Origin: Streptomyces monashensis
GTDB taxonomy: Bacteria; Actinomycetota; Actinomycetes; Streptomycetales; Streptomycetaceae
Length of the DNA stretch: 64,000 nucleotides
NCBI RefSeq assembly: GCF_001866665.1
Contig: NZ_MLYO01000012.1
Span: forward strand, 186,001 to 250,000
Direction of reading: 5' to 3'
The translations under genes and the position numbers were made by a program. Shown here in pieces: positions 19,511-27,936 of this stretch (its first letter is position 1; every line of letters begins with the position of its first letter). The notes under the pieces were generated by a model. The model did no database searches. It saw only the letters and a list, made by a program, of their open reading frames with translations, and was not told where the DNA came from.

Positions 19511-20335
19511 TCAGGCCGGAGCGGACGAGGACTCGCCGTCCTCGGCGCCGGCCCCGGAGGCTTCGTCGGCCGCCTCGGCGGCCTTGGCGCGCTCGTCCGC
19601 GGCGGCCTTGATGGCCCGCCAGGCGGACTCGGCGGCCTGCTGCTCCGCCTCCTTCTTGCTGCGGCCGGTGCCGGTGCCGTACGAGACGCCTCCGACGCGG
19701 GCGGCAGCAGTGAAGGTCTTCTCGTGGTCGGGGCCGGTCTCCGTGACCAGGTACTCGGGAACGCCGAGCCCCTCGATCGCGGTCAGCTCCTGGAGACTGG
19801 TCTTCCAGTCCAGGCCGGCACCGAGGTTGGAGGACTTCTCGATCAGCGGGTCGAAGAGCCGGTGCACCAGCTCGGACGCCGCGTCGAGGCCCTGGTCGAG
19901 ATAGACCGCACCGATCACCGCTTCCAGGGTGTCGGCGAGGATGGACGCCTTGTCCCGGCCTCCTGTGCCCTCTTCACCACGGCCGAGCCGGATGAAGGCA
20001 CCCAGGTCGAGGCCACGGCCGACCTCCGCCAGCGCACGCGAGTTGACCACCGCGGCCCGCAACTTGGCCAGCTGGCCTTCGGGCAGGTCGGGGTGGGTGC
20101 GGTACAGCGTGTCCGTGACGACGAGGCCGAGCACGGAGTCCCCGAGGAACTCCAGCCGCTCGTTCGTCGGCAGACCGCCGTTCTCGTACGCGTACGAGCG
20201 GTGGGTCAGCGCGCGCACCAGAAGGACGGACTCGAGCTGATACCCGAGCCGCCCTTCCAGAAGCGTGTGGGACGAGGCCTGGTTGTCCGCCGGGCTCCCG
20301 CTCGCACGGGAAGAGTTCTTCTTGGGCGTGGACAC
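19511..20335 (-). CDS. rnc: Ribonuclease III (AbsB)
   Basis: 274 residues from GTG at 20335 ([13 protein letters not shown]), with GAGAGG just upstream. The RNase III signature [13 protein letters not shown] is at ~58-70; the second acidic cluster is in [20 protein letters not shown]. The dsRNA-binding domain follows ([11 protein letters not shown] ... [19 protein letters not shown]), with an acidic/Ala-rich tail. It cleaves rRNA precursors and structured mRNAs. In S. coelicolor the gene is absB and is needed for normal antibiotic production. It lies 20 bp after rpmF, in one operon. Confidence 0.97.
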   Translation of the reverse strand: MSTPKKNSSRASGSPADNQASSHTLLEGRLGYQLESVLLVRALTHRSYAYENGGLPTNERLEFLGDSVLGLVVTDTLYRTHPDLPEGQLAKLRAAVVNSRALAEVGRGLDLGAFIRLGRGEEGTGGRDKASILADTLEAVIGAVYLDQGLDAASELVHRLFDPLIEKSSNLGAGLDWKTSLQELTAIEGLGVPEYLVTETGPDHEKTFTAAARVGGVSYGTGTGRSKKEAEQQAAESAWRAIKAAADERAKAAEAADEASGAGAEDGESSSAPA

Positions 20336-20355
20336 AGTGCCTCTCACCTGGCCGC

Positions 20356-20529
20356 TCAGACTTCGAGGACCTGGCGCTTGTTGTAGGTGCCGCAAGACGG
20401 GCACGCGATGTGCTGCTGCTTGGGCTCGTGGCAGCGCTCGCACGCAACCAGGGTGGGGACCGCAGCCTTCCACTGCGACCGGCGGTGGCGCGTGTTGCTG
20501 CGCGACATCTTCCGCTTCGGAACAGCCAC
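20356..20529 (-). CDS. rpmF: 50S ribosomal protein L32
   Basis: 57 residues, [20 protein letters not shown] at the N-terminus, and the zinc-ribbon cysteines Cys30, Cys33, Cys43 and Cys46 (CERC ... CPSC). Start GTG at 20529, 2 bp after the DUF177 gene stop, so probably translationally coupled. DUF177-rpmF-rnc is a widely conserved operon order. Confidence 0.97.
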   Translation of the reverse strand: MAVPKRKMSRSNTRHRRSQWKAAVPTLVACERCHEPKQQHIACPSCGTYNKRQVLEV

Positions 20530-20531
20530 GG

Positions 20532-21182
20532 CTACTTCTCCTGCTTCTCGTCGACGCCCGCTTCCGCGTCAGCGCCGCTCATCTCGTCCTTCTCGCCGTC
20601 TTCGAGTGAACCGGCGAGTCCCTGCAAAGCCGCCCAACGGATGTCGACGGCGTCGTGGTGGTGGTCCGGGTCGTCCGCGAACCGCGCTCCGCACTCGGAG
20701 CACAGGCCCTGGCAGTCTTCCTGGCACACCGGCTGCATCGGCAGTGCGAGCACCACCGCGTCACGCAGCAGAGGTTCGAGGTCGAAGAGTCCGTCCTCGA
20801 GGAAGAACCTGTCCTCGTCGTCCTCGGCGTCGTCGCCCGGTTCCGCGGTCACGCGGCCCCGGTCGTCGGCGTCAGGGTACGAGAACAGTTCCTGGAAATC
20901 CGCTTCGAGCTCCTGCCCGACCGGCTCCAGACACCTTACGCACTCCCCCTCGGCCCGTGCACGGGCGGTGCCTGTGACGAGCACCCCTTCCATGACCGAC
21001 TCGAGGCGGAGTTCGAGCTCCACCGGGGCGCCCTCGGGCACTCCGATGACTCCCTGGATCCCGAGATCCGCGGGGGCGTCGATCGTGCGGGTCAGGCGCT
21101 GGAGCGCGCCAGGACGCCGTCCCAGCTCGTGTGTGTCGAACACGAGAGGGTTGCGGTGGTCGAGGCGGGCGTTGGGAGCCAT
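20532..21182 (-). CDS. DUF177 (YceD-type) protein
   Basis: 216 residues. It has the family's [18 protein letters not shown] opening, the [10 protein letters not shown] cysteine pair and the [20 protein letters not shown] four-cysteine cluster. Tail acidic. The family is almost always directly upstream of rpmF, as here. It is linked in plants and bacteria to 23S rRNA accumulation, but the biochemical role is unsettled. ATG at 21182, first gene of the DUF177-rpmF-rnc operon. Confidence 0.93.
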   Translation of the reverse strand: MAPNARLDHRNPLVFDTHELGRRPGALQRLTRTIDAPADLGIQGVIGVPEGAPVELELRLESVMEGVLVTGTARARAEGECVRCLEPVGQELEADFQELFSYPDADDRGRVTAEPGDDAEDDEDRFFLEDGLFDLEPLLRDAVVLALPMQPVCQEDCQGLCSECGARFADDPDHHHDAVDIRWAALQGLAGSLEDGEKDEMSGADAEAGVDEKQEK

Positions 21183-21312
21183 TCCTGCTTTCGATCTTCA
21201 AACTCGAAGGGACGCCACCCATCGGTGTTCCGGGCAGCGCTGATCGCGGACATACGCGCGACCGAAGAGCCAGGATACTGGACCTTTCGCTCTCGGCCCA
21301 ATCCGGCCGTGT

Positions 21313-22407
21313 CTACAGGCCCCGGCCCTGCTCGTACGCCCGCAGCTGCTCCGCGCTGATCATGCCGGTGTCGAAGAGGCTGGTCTCGTCGAGGGCGTAG
21401 CCCTGCTGCCCCTGGTGCTGGTGGGGCTGCTGGACCTGCTGGGGGTCGTAGACGGCCTGCTGGGGGTCGTAGGAGCTCTGGTAGGCATAGGGGTCGGCCT
21501 GCTGGTAGCCGTAGCCGGTCTGGGTCTGCTGCGGGAAGCCGGGGGCGCCTCCCGCCGGAGCGTAGTCGGAGGTGGTGGAGTACGGGTCCGGCTGCTGCTG
21601 GTAGCCGTAGGCCGGCTGCGGCTCGTACGACGGCTGCTGGGGCTGCTGCTGCGCCGGCCGGTCCTGGCGCTCGGCCGGGGCGTCCTGCTCGGCGAGAGCC
21701 GCGAGGTCGGCGAGGTAGTCGGCGTCGCTGGAGTGCTGGAAGGTCGTGGTGTCGTCGGCGAGGGCGCCGAGGTCGTCCGTGGCGATCCGGCCGTGCAGCT
21801 TCTGCCGGCCGCGGCCGACGGCCTCCAGGGTCTTGGCGAGGACCGCCTCGAAGGCACCCAGCTTGGCGTCGACGTACTGGTCGGCGGTGTGACGCAGGGT
21901 CTCCGGGTCGTGGCTGCGCTCGGGGGCGTCCTCGTCTTCGTAGCCGTTCTCGTCCAGGCCGGGGCCGGTGCCGAGCAGCTTCTCGCGGCCGCGGCCGACC
22001 GAGCCGAGGGTCTTGGTGAGGACGACCTCGAAGTTGGCGAGCTTGGAGTCGACGTAGTCGTCGGCCTCGGCGCGGACCTCCTCGGCCTCCTGGCGGGCCT
22101 CGGTGAGGATCCGGTCGGCCTCCGTCTGGGAGCGGCGGGCGATCTCGGTGTCGGAGATCAGCGAGCCGCGCTCGGCGTGCGCGCCCTCGATGATCCGCTC
22201 GGCTTCCTGGCGGGCCTGCTCGACCATCTGGTCACGGCCGCCGATCAGCTCCTGCGCCTGCGCGAGGGAGCCCGGCAGGGCCTGGCGCACCTCTTCCAGC
22301 ATCGCGAGCAGCTCGGCGCGGTTGATCACGCACGAGGCCGACATGGGCATGGCCCGGGCGCCGGCCACCGCGGAGACGATCTCGTCGAGCTTCTTCTGCA
22401 CGTCCAC
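21313..22407 (-). CDS. DivIVA-like coiled-coil cell division/tip protein
   Basis: 364 residues, GTG start. Residues ~30-120 form a charged coiled coil (AQAQELIGGRDQMVEQARQE and following) of the type seen in DivIVA-related and ATP-synthase-b-like proteins. A 27-residue block then occurs twice exactly 60 residues apart (YVDSKLANFEVVLTKTLGSV at 118 and YVDAKLGAFEAVLAKTLEAV at 178, each followed by GRGR-K-L). The last ~130 residues are a disordered Gln/Pro/Tyr-rich tail. No DivIVA N-terminal lipid-binding motif is obvious. Annotated in S. coelicolor as a cell division initiation protein; role unproven. Confidence 0.8.
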   Translation of the reverse strand: MDVQKKLDEIVSAVAGARAMPMSASCVINRAELLAMLEEVRQALPGSLAQAQELIGGRDQMVEQARQEAERIIEGAHAERGSLISDTEIARRSQTEADRILTEARQEAEEVRAEADDYVDSKLANFEVVLTKTLGSVGRGREKLLGTGPGLDENGYEDEDAPERSHDPETLRHTADQYVDAKLGAFEAVLAKTLEAVGRGRQKLHGRIATDDLGALADDTTTFQHSSDADYLADLAALAEQDAPAERQDRPAQQQPQQPSYEPQPAYGYQQQPDPYSTTSDYAPAGGAPGFPQQTQTGYGYQQADPYAYQSSYDPQQAVYDPQQVQQPHQHQGQQGYALDETSLFDTGMISAEQLRAYEQGRGL

Positions 22408-22474
22408 CTGTGCTCGCCACTCTCTACAGCCGGGTTGGAGACGGACGGGACGACTGTAGTCCCCTCACGATCCA

Positions 22475-22954
22475 TCAGTCCTTGTGCAGGCGCTTGTTGA
22501 GGGCCTCCAGCACCGGGGCGGGCACCAGGTGCGAGACGTCGCCGCCCCAGGCCGCGACCTCCTTCACCAGGGAGGAGGACAGGAAGCTGTAGGTGGGGTT
22601 GGTGGGCACGAACAGCGTCTCGACCCCCGTGAGCCCGATGTTCATCTGGGCCATCTGCAGTTCGTAGTCGAAGTCGCTGACGGCGCGCAGACCCTTGACG
22701 ATGGCCGGGATCTCGCGCTGCTTGCAGAAGTCGACCAGGAGGCCGTGGAAGGCCTCGACGCGCACGTTGTCGTACTCGGCGGTGACCTCGCGGATCAGCT
22801 CGATCCGCTCCTCGATCTCGAACAGGCCCTTCTTGGACTTGTTGATCATCACGGCGACGTAGACCTCGTCGTAGAGGCGCGAGGCACGGGCGATGATGTC
22901 GAGGTGTCCGTTGGTGATGGGGTCGAACGACCCGGGACAGACGGCGCGGCGCAC
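22475..22954 (-). CDS. coaD: Phosphopantetheine adenylyltransferase
   Basis: 159 residues from GTG at 22954 ([20 protein letters not shown]), the typical CoaD length, with GAGGGA upstream. The nucleotidyltransferase (T/H)xGH motif is TNGH and the C-terminal phosphate loop is [30 protein letters not shown] is the family signature. Penultimate step of coenzyme A synthesis: 4'-phosphopantetheine plus ATP to dephospho-CoA. Follows rsmD by 26 bp, the usual pairing. Confidence 0.98.
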   Translation of the reverse strand: MRRAVCPGSFDPITNGHLDIIARASRLYDEVYVAVMINKSKKGLFEIEERIELIREVTAEYDNVRVEAFHGLLVDFCKQREIPAIVKGLRAVSDFDYELQMAQMNIGLTGVETLFVPTNPTYSFLSSSLVKEVAAWGGDVSHLVPAPVLEALNKRLHKD

Positions 22955-22980
22955 TTGTGATCCCTCGCTCTCCGGTCCGG

Positions 22981-23568
22981 TCATCGTGCGTCTTCGCACG
23001 TAGAGGCGGCGCGACCGTACCAAAACGTTCCCTCGCCGTAGCGACGGGACCTCAGTGGTGCGAATCCGTCGGGCCAGCGGAATTCTCCGCCTCTGGTGCT
23101 GCGCTCCACGGTGACGAGGGCTTCTCCGGTGAGCCAGCCCTGCGAGCGGAGTGTGAGCAGGATCTCGCGAAGATCGTCGTCCGTGACGGCGTAGGGAGGG
23201 TCGAGGAAGACGAGGTCGTACGGCTCGGCGGGGGGTGCGGTTCTGATGACTTGTTCCGCTTTGCCCGCTCGCACCTCGGCGCCGGGCAGCCCGAGGTTCC
23301 TGACGTTGTCGCGGACGGTCCTCGCCGCGCGGGTGTCGGCTTCCACGAGGAGCGTGTGGCTCGCCCCGCGGGAGAGTGCCTCCAGGCCCACGGCGCCCGA
23401 GCCGGCGTAGAGGTCGAGGACCCGCTCGCCGTCGAGGGGGCCGCCGAGCAGGGACTGCCAGGTGGAGAAGAGACCTTCGCGGGCGCGGTCGGAGGTGGGC
23501 CGGGTTCCGGTGCCGGGCGGTACGGCCAGGCGACGTCCGCCGGCTGCGCCGGCGATCACGCGGGTCAT
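22981..23568 (-). CDS. rsmD: 16S rRNA (guanine966-N2)-methyltransferase RsmD
   Basis: 195 residues. [19 protein letters not shown] and [17 protein letters not shown] are RsmD hallmarks; [20 protein letters not shown] is the SAM-binding motif I and FLDPPY (DPPY at 123-126) the catalytic N2-guanine motif. It overlaps no gene and is followed by coaD. The recG stop is 50 bp upstream of its start, so recG-rsmD-coaD is probably one unit. Confidence 0.96.
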   Translation of the reverse strand: MTRVIAGAAGGRRLAVPPGTGTRPTSDRAREGLFSTWQSLLGGPLDGERVLDLYAGSGAVGLEALSRGASHTLLVEADTRAARTVRDNVRNLGLPGAEVRAGKAEQVIRTAPPAEPYDLVFLDPPYAVTDDDLREILLTLRSQGWLTGEALVTVERSTRGGEFRWPDGFAPLRSRRYGEGTFWYGRAASTCEDAR

Positions 23569-23617
23569 CTTCGGTCCTTGGTCGGGGGTGGTGACGGATT
23601 CAGTGTGGCAGGCCGCT

Positions 23618-25840
23618 TCATCCCTTTTCCAAGTACTGCTCCCGCTCCTCGTCGAGCAGGGCGGCCAGAGCCGTGCGCAGGCCCGGCAGGTGCTCCAGCT
23701 CCGGGTCCGCCGTCACCACCGCCGTCGCCTCCTCCCGCGCCTCCGCGATGACCTCCTCGTCCTCGATGACCGCGAGGACGCGCAGGCTGGTGCGGGCGCC
23801 GGACTGGGCCTGGCCGAGGACGTCGCCCTCGCGGCGCTGCTCGAGGTCGATGCGGGAGAGCTCGAAGCCGTCGAGCGTGGCGGCGACCGCGTTCAGCCGC
23901 TGGCGGGCCGCGCTGGCCTCGGGCATCTCGCTGACCAGCAGGCACAGGCCGGGGGCCGAGCCGCGGCCGACGCGGCCGCGGAGCTGGTGGAGCTGGGAGA
24001 CGCCGAAGCGGTCGGCGTCCATGATGACCATGGCCGTGGCGTTGGGGACGTTGACACCGACCTCGATGACCGTGGTGGCCACCAGGACGTCGGTCTCGCC
24101 GGCGGCGAAGCGGCGCATGACCGCGTCCTTGTCGTCGGGGTGCATACGGCCGTGCAGCACCTCGACCGTGAGCCCCTGGAGGGGGCCCTTCGCCAGTTGG
24201 CCGGCCACGTCCAGCACGGCCAGCGGCGGGCGCTTCTCCGCCTCGTCCTCGGGGGACGGCTGCTTCGCCTTCTTGGCGTCCGCGTCGTCGATGTCGTCGC
24301 CGATGCGGGGGCAGACGACGTACGCCTGGTGGCCGTTCGCCACCTCCTCGCGGACCCGCTCCCAGGCGCGGGCGAGGAAGTGGGGCTTGTCGGCGGCCGG
24401 GACGACATGGCTGGCGATGGGTGAGCGGCCGGCCGGGAGCTGGTCGAGGACCGAGGTCTCCAGGTCGCCGAAGACCGTCATGGCGACCGTGCGCGGGATG
24501 GGGGTGGCCGTCATGACGAGGAGGTGGGGCGGTTGCTTTCCCTTGCCGCGCAGGGCGTCGCGCTGCTCGACGCCGAAGCGGTGCTGTTCGTCGACCACGA
24601 CCAGGCCCAGGTCGTGGAACTGGACCTTGTCCTCGATGAGCGCGTGCGTGCCGATGACGATGCCGGCCTCGGCGGTGACCAGGTCCAGCAGGGCCTGGCG
24701 GCGGGCGGCGGCGCCCATGGAACCGGTGAGCAGGACGACCTTGGTGGCCTGCTCGGCGCCGCCCAGCATGCCGCCCTCGGCCAGCTCGCCCATCATCTCC
24801 GTGATCGACCGGTGGTGCTGCTGGGCGAGCACCTCGGTGGGCGCGAGCATGGCGGCCTGCCCACCCGCGTCGACCACGGCGAGCATGGCGCGCAGGGCCA
24901 CCAGGGTCTTTCCGCTGCCCACCTCGCCCTGGAGCAGGCGGTGCATCGGGTGTTCGGTGGCGAGGTCGTCGAAGATCTCGCGGGAGACCTTCTGCTGGCC
25001 CTCGGTGAGGGTGAAGGGGAGGCGGTCGTCGAAGGCCGTGAGCAGACCGTCGGGCCGGGGCCTGCGGGGGACGGCCGGGAGCTGGGCGTCCGCGTGCCGG
25101 CGGCGGGCCAGGGCCACCTGGAGGACGAAGGCCTCGTCCCACTTCAGCCGGGCGCGGGCGTCGGCGATGTCCGCCTTGGTGTGCGGGCGGTGGATCTTGA
25201 GCAGTGCCTCGGGGAGCGGGAGCAGGCCGCGTCCTTCGAGGAGGGAGCCCGGCAGCGGGTCCACGGCCTCCTGGGCGGTGGGCAGCACCGTCTGGACCGC
25301 CTTGCCGATCTTCCAGGACTCCAGCTTGGCGGTGGCCGGGTAGATCGGGATCAGGGCGCCGGCCCAGCTCTCGACCGTCTCCTCGCTGTCGCCGCGCAGC
25401 AGTTCGTAGGCGGGGTGGGCCAGCTGGAGGCGGCGGTTGAAGACGGAGACCTTGCCGGCGAACAACGCGCGCGTGCCCGGCAGCAGTTCCTTGTGCGGCT
25501 TGTGCACGCCGTTGCCGAAGAAGACCAGCTGGAGCCGGCCGCTGCCGTCGGTGATCGTGACCTCCAGGCGCTGGCCCTTGCCGCGCGGGGCCTTGGCGGA
25601 GGCGAACGTGTGCAGCCGTGCGTCGGCGACCTGGGCGACGACCGTGACGTGCTCGTCCATGGGGAGGTCGGCGAGGTGGGTGAGCTGGCCGCGCTCCTCG
25701 TATCTGCGCGGGTAGTGGTGCAGGAGGTCGCCGACGGTGTCCAGGCCGAGGTGCTCGGCCATCACCTTCGCGGTGGCGGGGCCGAGCACTGACTTCAGGG
25801 GCTGCTTCAGGGGTTCTTCCAGTGCGGGCACGAGATCCAT
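23618..25840 (-). CDS. recG: ATP-dependent DNA helicase RecG
   Basis: 740 residues from ATG at 25840 (MDLVPALEEPLKQPLKSVLG). The N-terminal wedge/OB domain is followed by superfamily 2 helicase motifs: GEVGSGKTLVAL (I), MLAPTEVLAQQHH (Ia), VVVDEQHRFGVEQRDAL (II, the RecG DEQH box), MTATPIPRTVAM (III) and QLRGRVGRGSAPGLCLL (VI). Remodels stalled replication forks and branched recombination intermediates. Divergent from the Hsp90-like gene; first of recG-rsmD-coaD. Confidence 0.97.
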   Translation of the reverse strand: MDLVPALEEPLKQPLKSVLGPATAKVMAEHLGLDTVGDLLHHYPRRYEERGQLTHLADLPMDEHVTVVAQVADARLHTFASAKAPRGKGQRLEVTITDGSGRLQLVFFGNGVHKPHKELLPGTRALFAGKVSVFNRRLQLAHPAYELLRGDSEETVESWAGALIPIYPATAKLESWKIGKAVQTVLPTAQEAVDPLPGSLLEGRGLLPLPEALLKIHRPHTKADIADARARLKWDEAFVLQVALARRRHADAQLPAVPRRPRPDGLLTAFDDRLPFTLTEGQQKVSREIFDDLATEHPMHRLLQGEVGSGKTLVALRAMLAVVDAGGQAAMLAPTEVLAQQHHRSITEMMGELAEGGMLGGAEQATKVVLLTGSMGAAARRQALLDLVTAEAGIVIGTHALIEDKVQFHDLGLVVVDEQHRFGVEQRDALRGKGKQPPHLLVMTATPIPRTVAMTVFGDLETSVLDQLPAGRSPIASHVVPAADKPHFLARAWERVREEVANGHQAYVVCPRIGDDIDDADAKKAKQPSPEDEAEKRPPLAVLDVAGQLAKGPLQGLTVEVLHGRMHPDDKDAVMRRFAAGETDVLVATTVIEVGVNVPNATAMVIMDADRFGVSQLHQLRGRVGRGSAPGLCLLVSEMPEASAARQRLNAVAATLDGFELSRIDLEQRREGDVLGQAQSGARTSLRVLAVIEDEEVIAEAREEATAVVTADPELEHLPGLRTALAALLDEEREQYLEKG

Positions 25841-26058
25841 TGCACACCACGGCTCTGACAATGCCGTAGCACCGCCCGGCCCGGCCGCCGTGCGCGCTGC
25901 CCTGCGCATTCGCCCCGCCACGCCGTCAAAATCGGGGAAAGACCTGGTCAGGTGCGCTGATCCGGCCCTAGGATGACGCGCTCCGGCCCCCTTTCCGCGG
26001 TCACCGGCCCATCCGGGACCGCCCGACCCCGCGCCGCACGCGTCCCCCCTCCGGCGCA

Positions 26059-27936
26059 GTGACGATGGACTCCCAGACCTCACAGTCATCCCAGGCATCC
26101 CGGTCACCCCACCAACCCCACCCACCTCACACGTTCCAGGTCGACCTGCGCGGTCTGGTGGACCTGCTCTCCCATCACCTCTACTCCAGCCCCAAGGTCT
26201 ATCTGCGCGAGCTGCTGCAGAACGCGGTCGACGCGGTCACCGCGCGGCGGGCCGAGCAGCCGGACGCCCCGGCGCTGGTCCGGCTGCACCCGGCGGACGG
26301 CGGCCTGCGCGTCGAGGACAGCGGCATCGGGCTCACCGAGGCGGACGTGCACGAGCTGCTGGCCACCATCGGGCGCAGTTCCAAGCGGGCCGAGGGCCTG
26401 CGGGAGGCGCGCTCCGGCTTCCTCGGGCAGTTCGGCATCGGACTGCTCGCCTGCTTCGTGGTCGCCGAGCGGATCCGCGTGGTCAGCCGCAGCGCCCGTA
26501 CGCCCGACGCGCCGCCGGTCGAGTGGACGGCGTGCGACGACGGCTCGTACACGGTGCGCACGCTGGACGGCTCGGCGCGGAACGAGCCGGGCACCACCGT
26601 GTACCTGACCGCGCGCCCGGGCGCCGCCGAGTGGCTCGCACCCGAGCGGGTCCTGACCCTGGCCCGGGACTTCGGCTCGCTGCTGCCGTACGACGTCCGG
26701 GTCGGCGAGGAGCCGGTCACCGAGCTGCCCGCGCCCTGGGACCGGTCGTATCCCGGCCCGGCGGGCCGCAGGGTGGCGCTGGCCCGGCACTGCCAGGAGC
26801 TGTTCGGGTTCGCGCCGCTCGACTCCATCGACCTGGACCTGCCGCTGGCCGGGATCCGCGGGGTGGCGTACGTGCTGCCGGCCTCGGTCGGTCCGGCCCA
26901 GCGGGCGCGTCACCGGGTGCATCTCAAGGGCATGCTGCTGACCGAGCGGGCCGAACAGGTGCTGCCGGACTGGGCGTTCTTCGTGCGCTGCGTGCTGGAC
27001 ACCGACAGCCTGCGGCCCACGGCCTCGCGCGAGTCGCTGTACGAGGACGAGACGCTGGCCGCCGTCCGCGACGCGCTCGGCGAACGGATCCGCTCCTGGC
27101 TCACGGGGCTCGCCGCCGGTGCCCCGGAGCGGCTGCGGGCCTTCCTCGCCGTGCACCACCTGGGGGTCAAGTCCCTGGCCCGGCACGATGCCGGGATGCT
27201 GCGCACGATGCTGCCGTGGCTTCCGTTCGAGACGACCGACGGGCAGCTGTCCCTGGCGGAGTTCGCGCGGCGCCACCCGGTGGTGCACTTCACCCGGACC
27301 GTGGAGGAGTACCGGCAGGTCGCGCCGATCGCGTCCGCGCAGGGCGTGGGTGTCGTCAACGGCGGCTACACGTACGACAGCGAGCTGGTCGAGGCGCTGC
27401 CGTCGGTGCGGCCGGGGACAGTGGTCGCCGAGCTGGACGCGGACACCGTGACCGCGCACCTGGACTGCGTGGACCCGGCCGAGGAGCTGGCCCTGTCGGG
27501 CTTCCTGGCCGCCGCGCGCGCGAAGCTCGACCCGCTGGGCTGTGACGTCGTCCTGCGGTCCTTCCACCCCCTGTCCGTGCCCGCGCTGCACCTGGACGAC
27601 CGGTCGGCCCGGCACGAGCAGGCCCGCGCGGACGCCGAGGAGCGGGCCGACGACCTGTGGGCGGGCATCCTGGGCTCGCTGCGCGGCAGCGCCCCGCGCG
27701 CGCGTCTGGTGCTCAACCATCTCAACCCGCTGGTGCGGCGCATCGGTTCGCTGGCGGACCCGGAACTGATCGGCACCGCCACCGAGTCGCTGTACGGGCA
27801 GGCCCTGCTGATGGCGCAGCGACCGCTGCGCCCGGCCGACTCGGCGCTGCTCAACCGGGCGTTCCTCGGCCTCCTGGAATGGGCCACGCACGGAGAGTCC
27901 GACCAGCGGGCTCGGGAAGAGGGCGATCACCGATGA
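26059..27936 (+). CDS. Hsp90 (HtpG-like) chaperone ATPase
   Basis: 625 residues (E. coli HtpG is 624). The GHKL ATP site is complete: ELLQNAVDAVTAR with Asn55, EDSGIGL with Asp87, and the glycine lid GQFGIGLLACF at ~123-133. In the middle domain PTASRESLYEDE matches the conserved S-R-E motif with the catalytic Arg. The rest diverges strongly from HtpG, so this is a distinct actinobacterial subgroup. No MEEVD-type C-terminus (ends GDHR). Start is GTG 26059 or ATG 26065; the ribosome site is weak. Its stop overlaps the next gene's ATG by 4 bp (ATGA). Confidence 0.88.
   Translation: MTMDSQTSQSSQASRSPHQPHPPHTFQVDLRGLVDLLSHHLYSSPKVYLRELLQNAVDAVTARRAEQPDAPALVRLHPADGGLRVEDSGIGLTEADVHELLATIGRSSKRAEGLREARSGFLGQFGIGLLACFVVAERIRVVSRSARTPDAPPVEWTACDDGSYTVRTLDGSARNEPGTTVYLTARPGAAEWLAPERVLTLARDFGSLLPYDVRVGEEPVTELPAPWDRSYPGPAGRRVALARHCQELFGFAPLDSIDLDLPLAGIRGVAYVLPASVGPAQRARHRVHLKGMLLTERAEQVLPDWAFFVRCVLDTDSLRPTASRESLYEDETLAAVRDALGERIRSWLTGLAAGAPERLRAFLAVHHLGVKSLARHDAGMLRTMLPWLPFETTDGQLSLAEFARRHPVVHFTRTVEEYRQVAPIASAQGVGVVNGGYTYDSELVEALPSVRPGTVVAELDADTVTAHLDCVDPAEELALSGFLAAARAKLDPLGCDVVLRSFHPLSVPALHLDDRSARHEQARADAEERADDLWAGILGSLRGSAPRARLVLNHLNPLVRRIGSLADPELIGTATESLYGQALLMAQRPLRPADSALLNRAFLGLLEWATHGESDQRAREEGDHR

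Noticed and set aside
25841..26058. Small gene between recG and the Hsp90-like gene
   Set aside because: Short frames here have no ribosome site or plausible composition; the region is better read as a divergent promoter.
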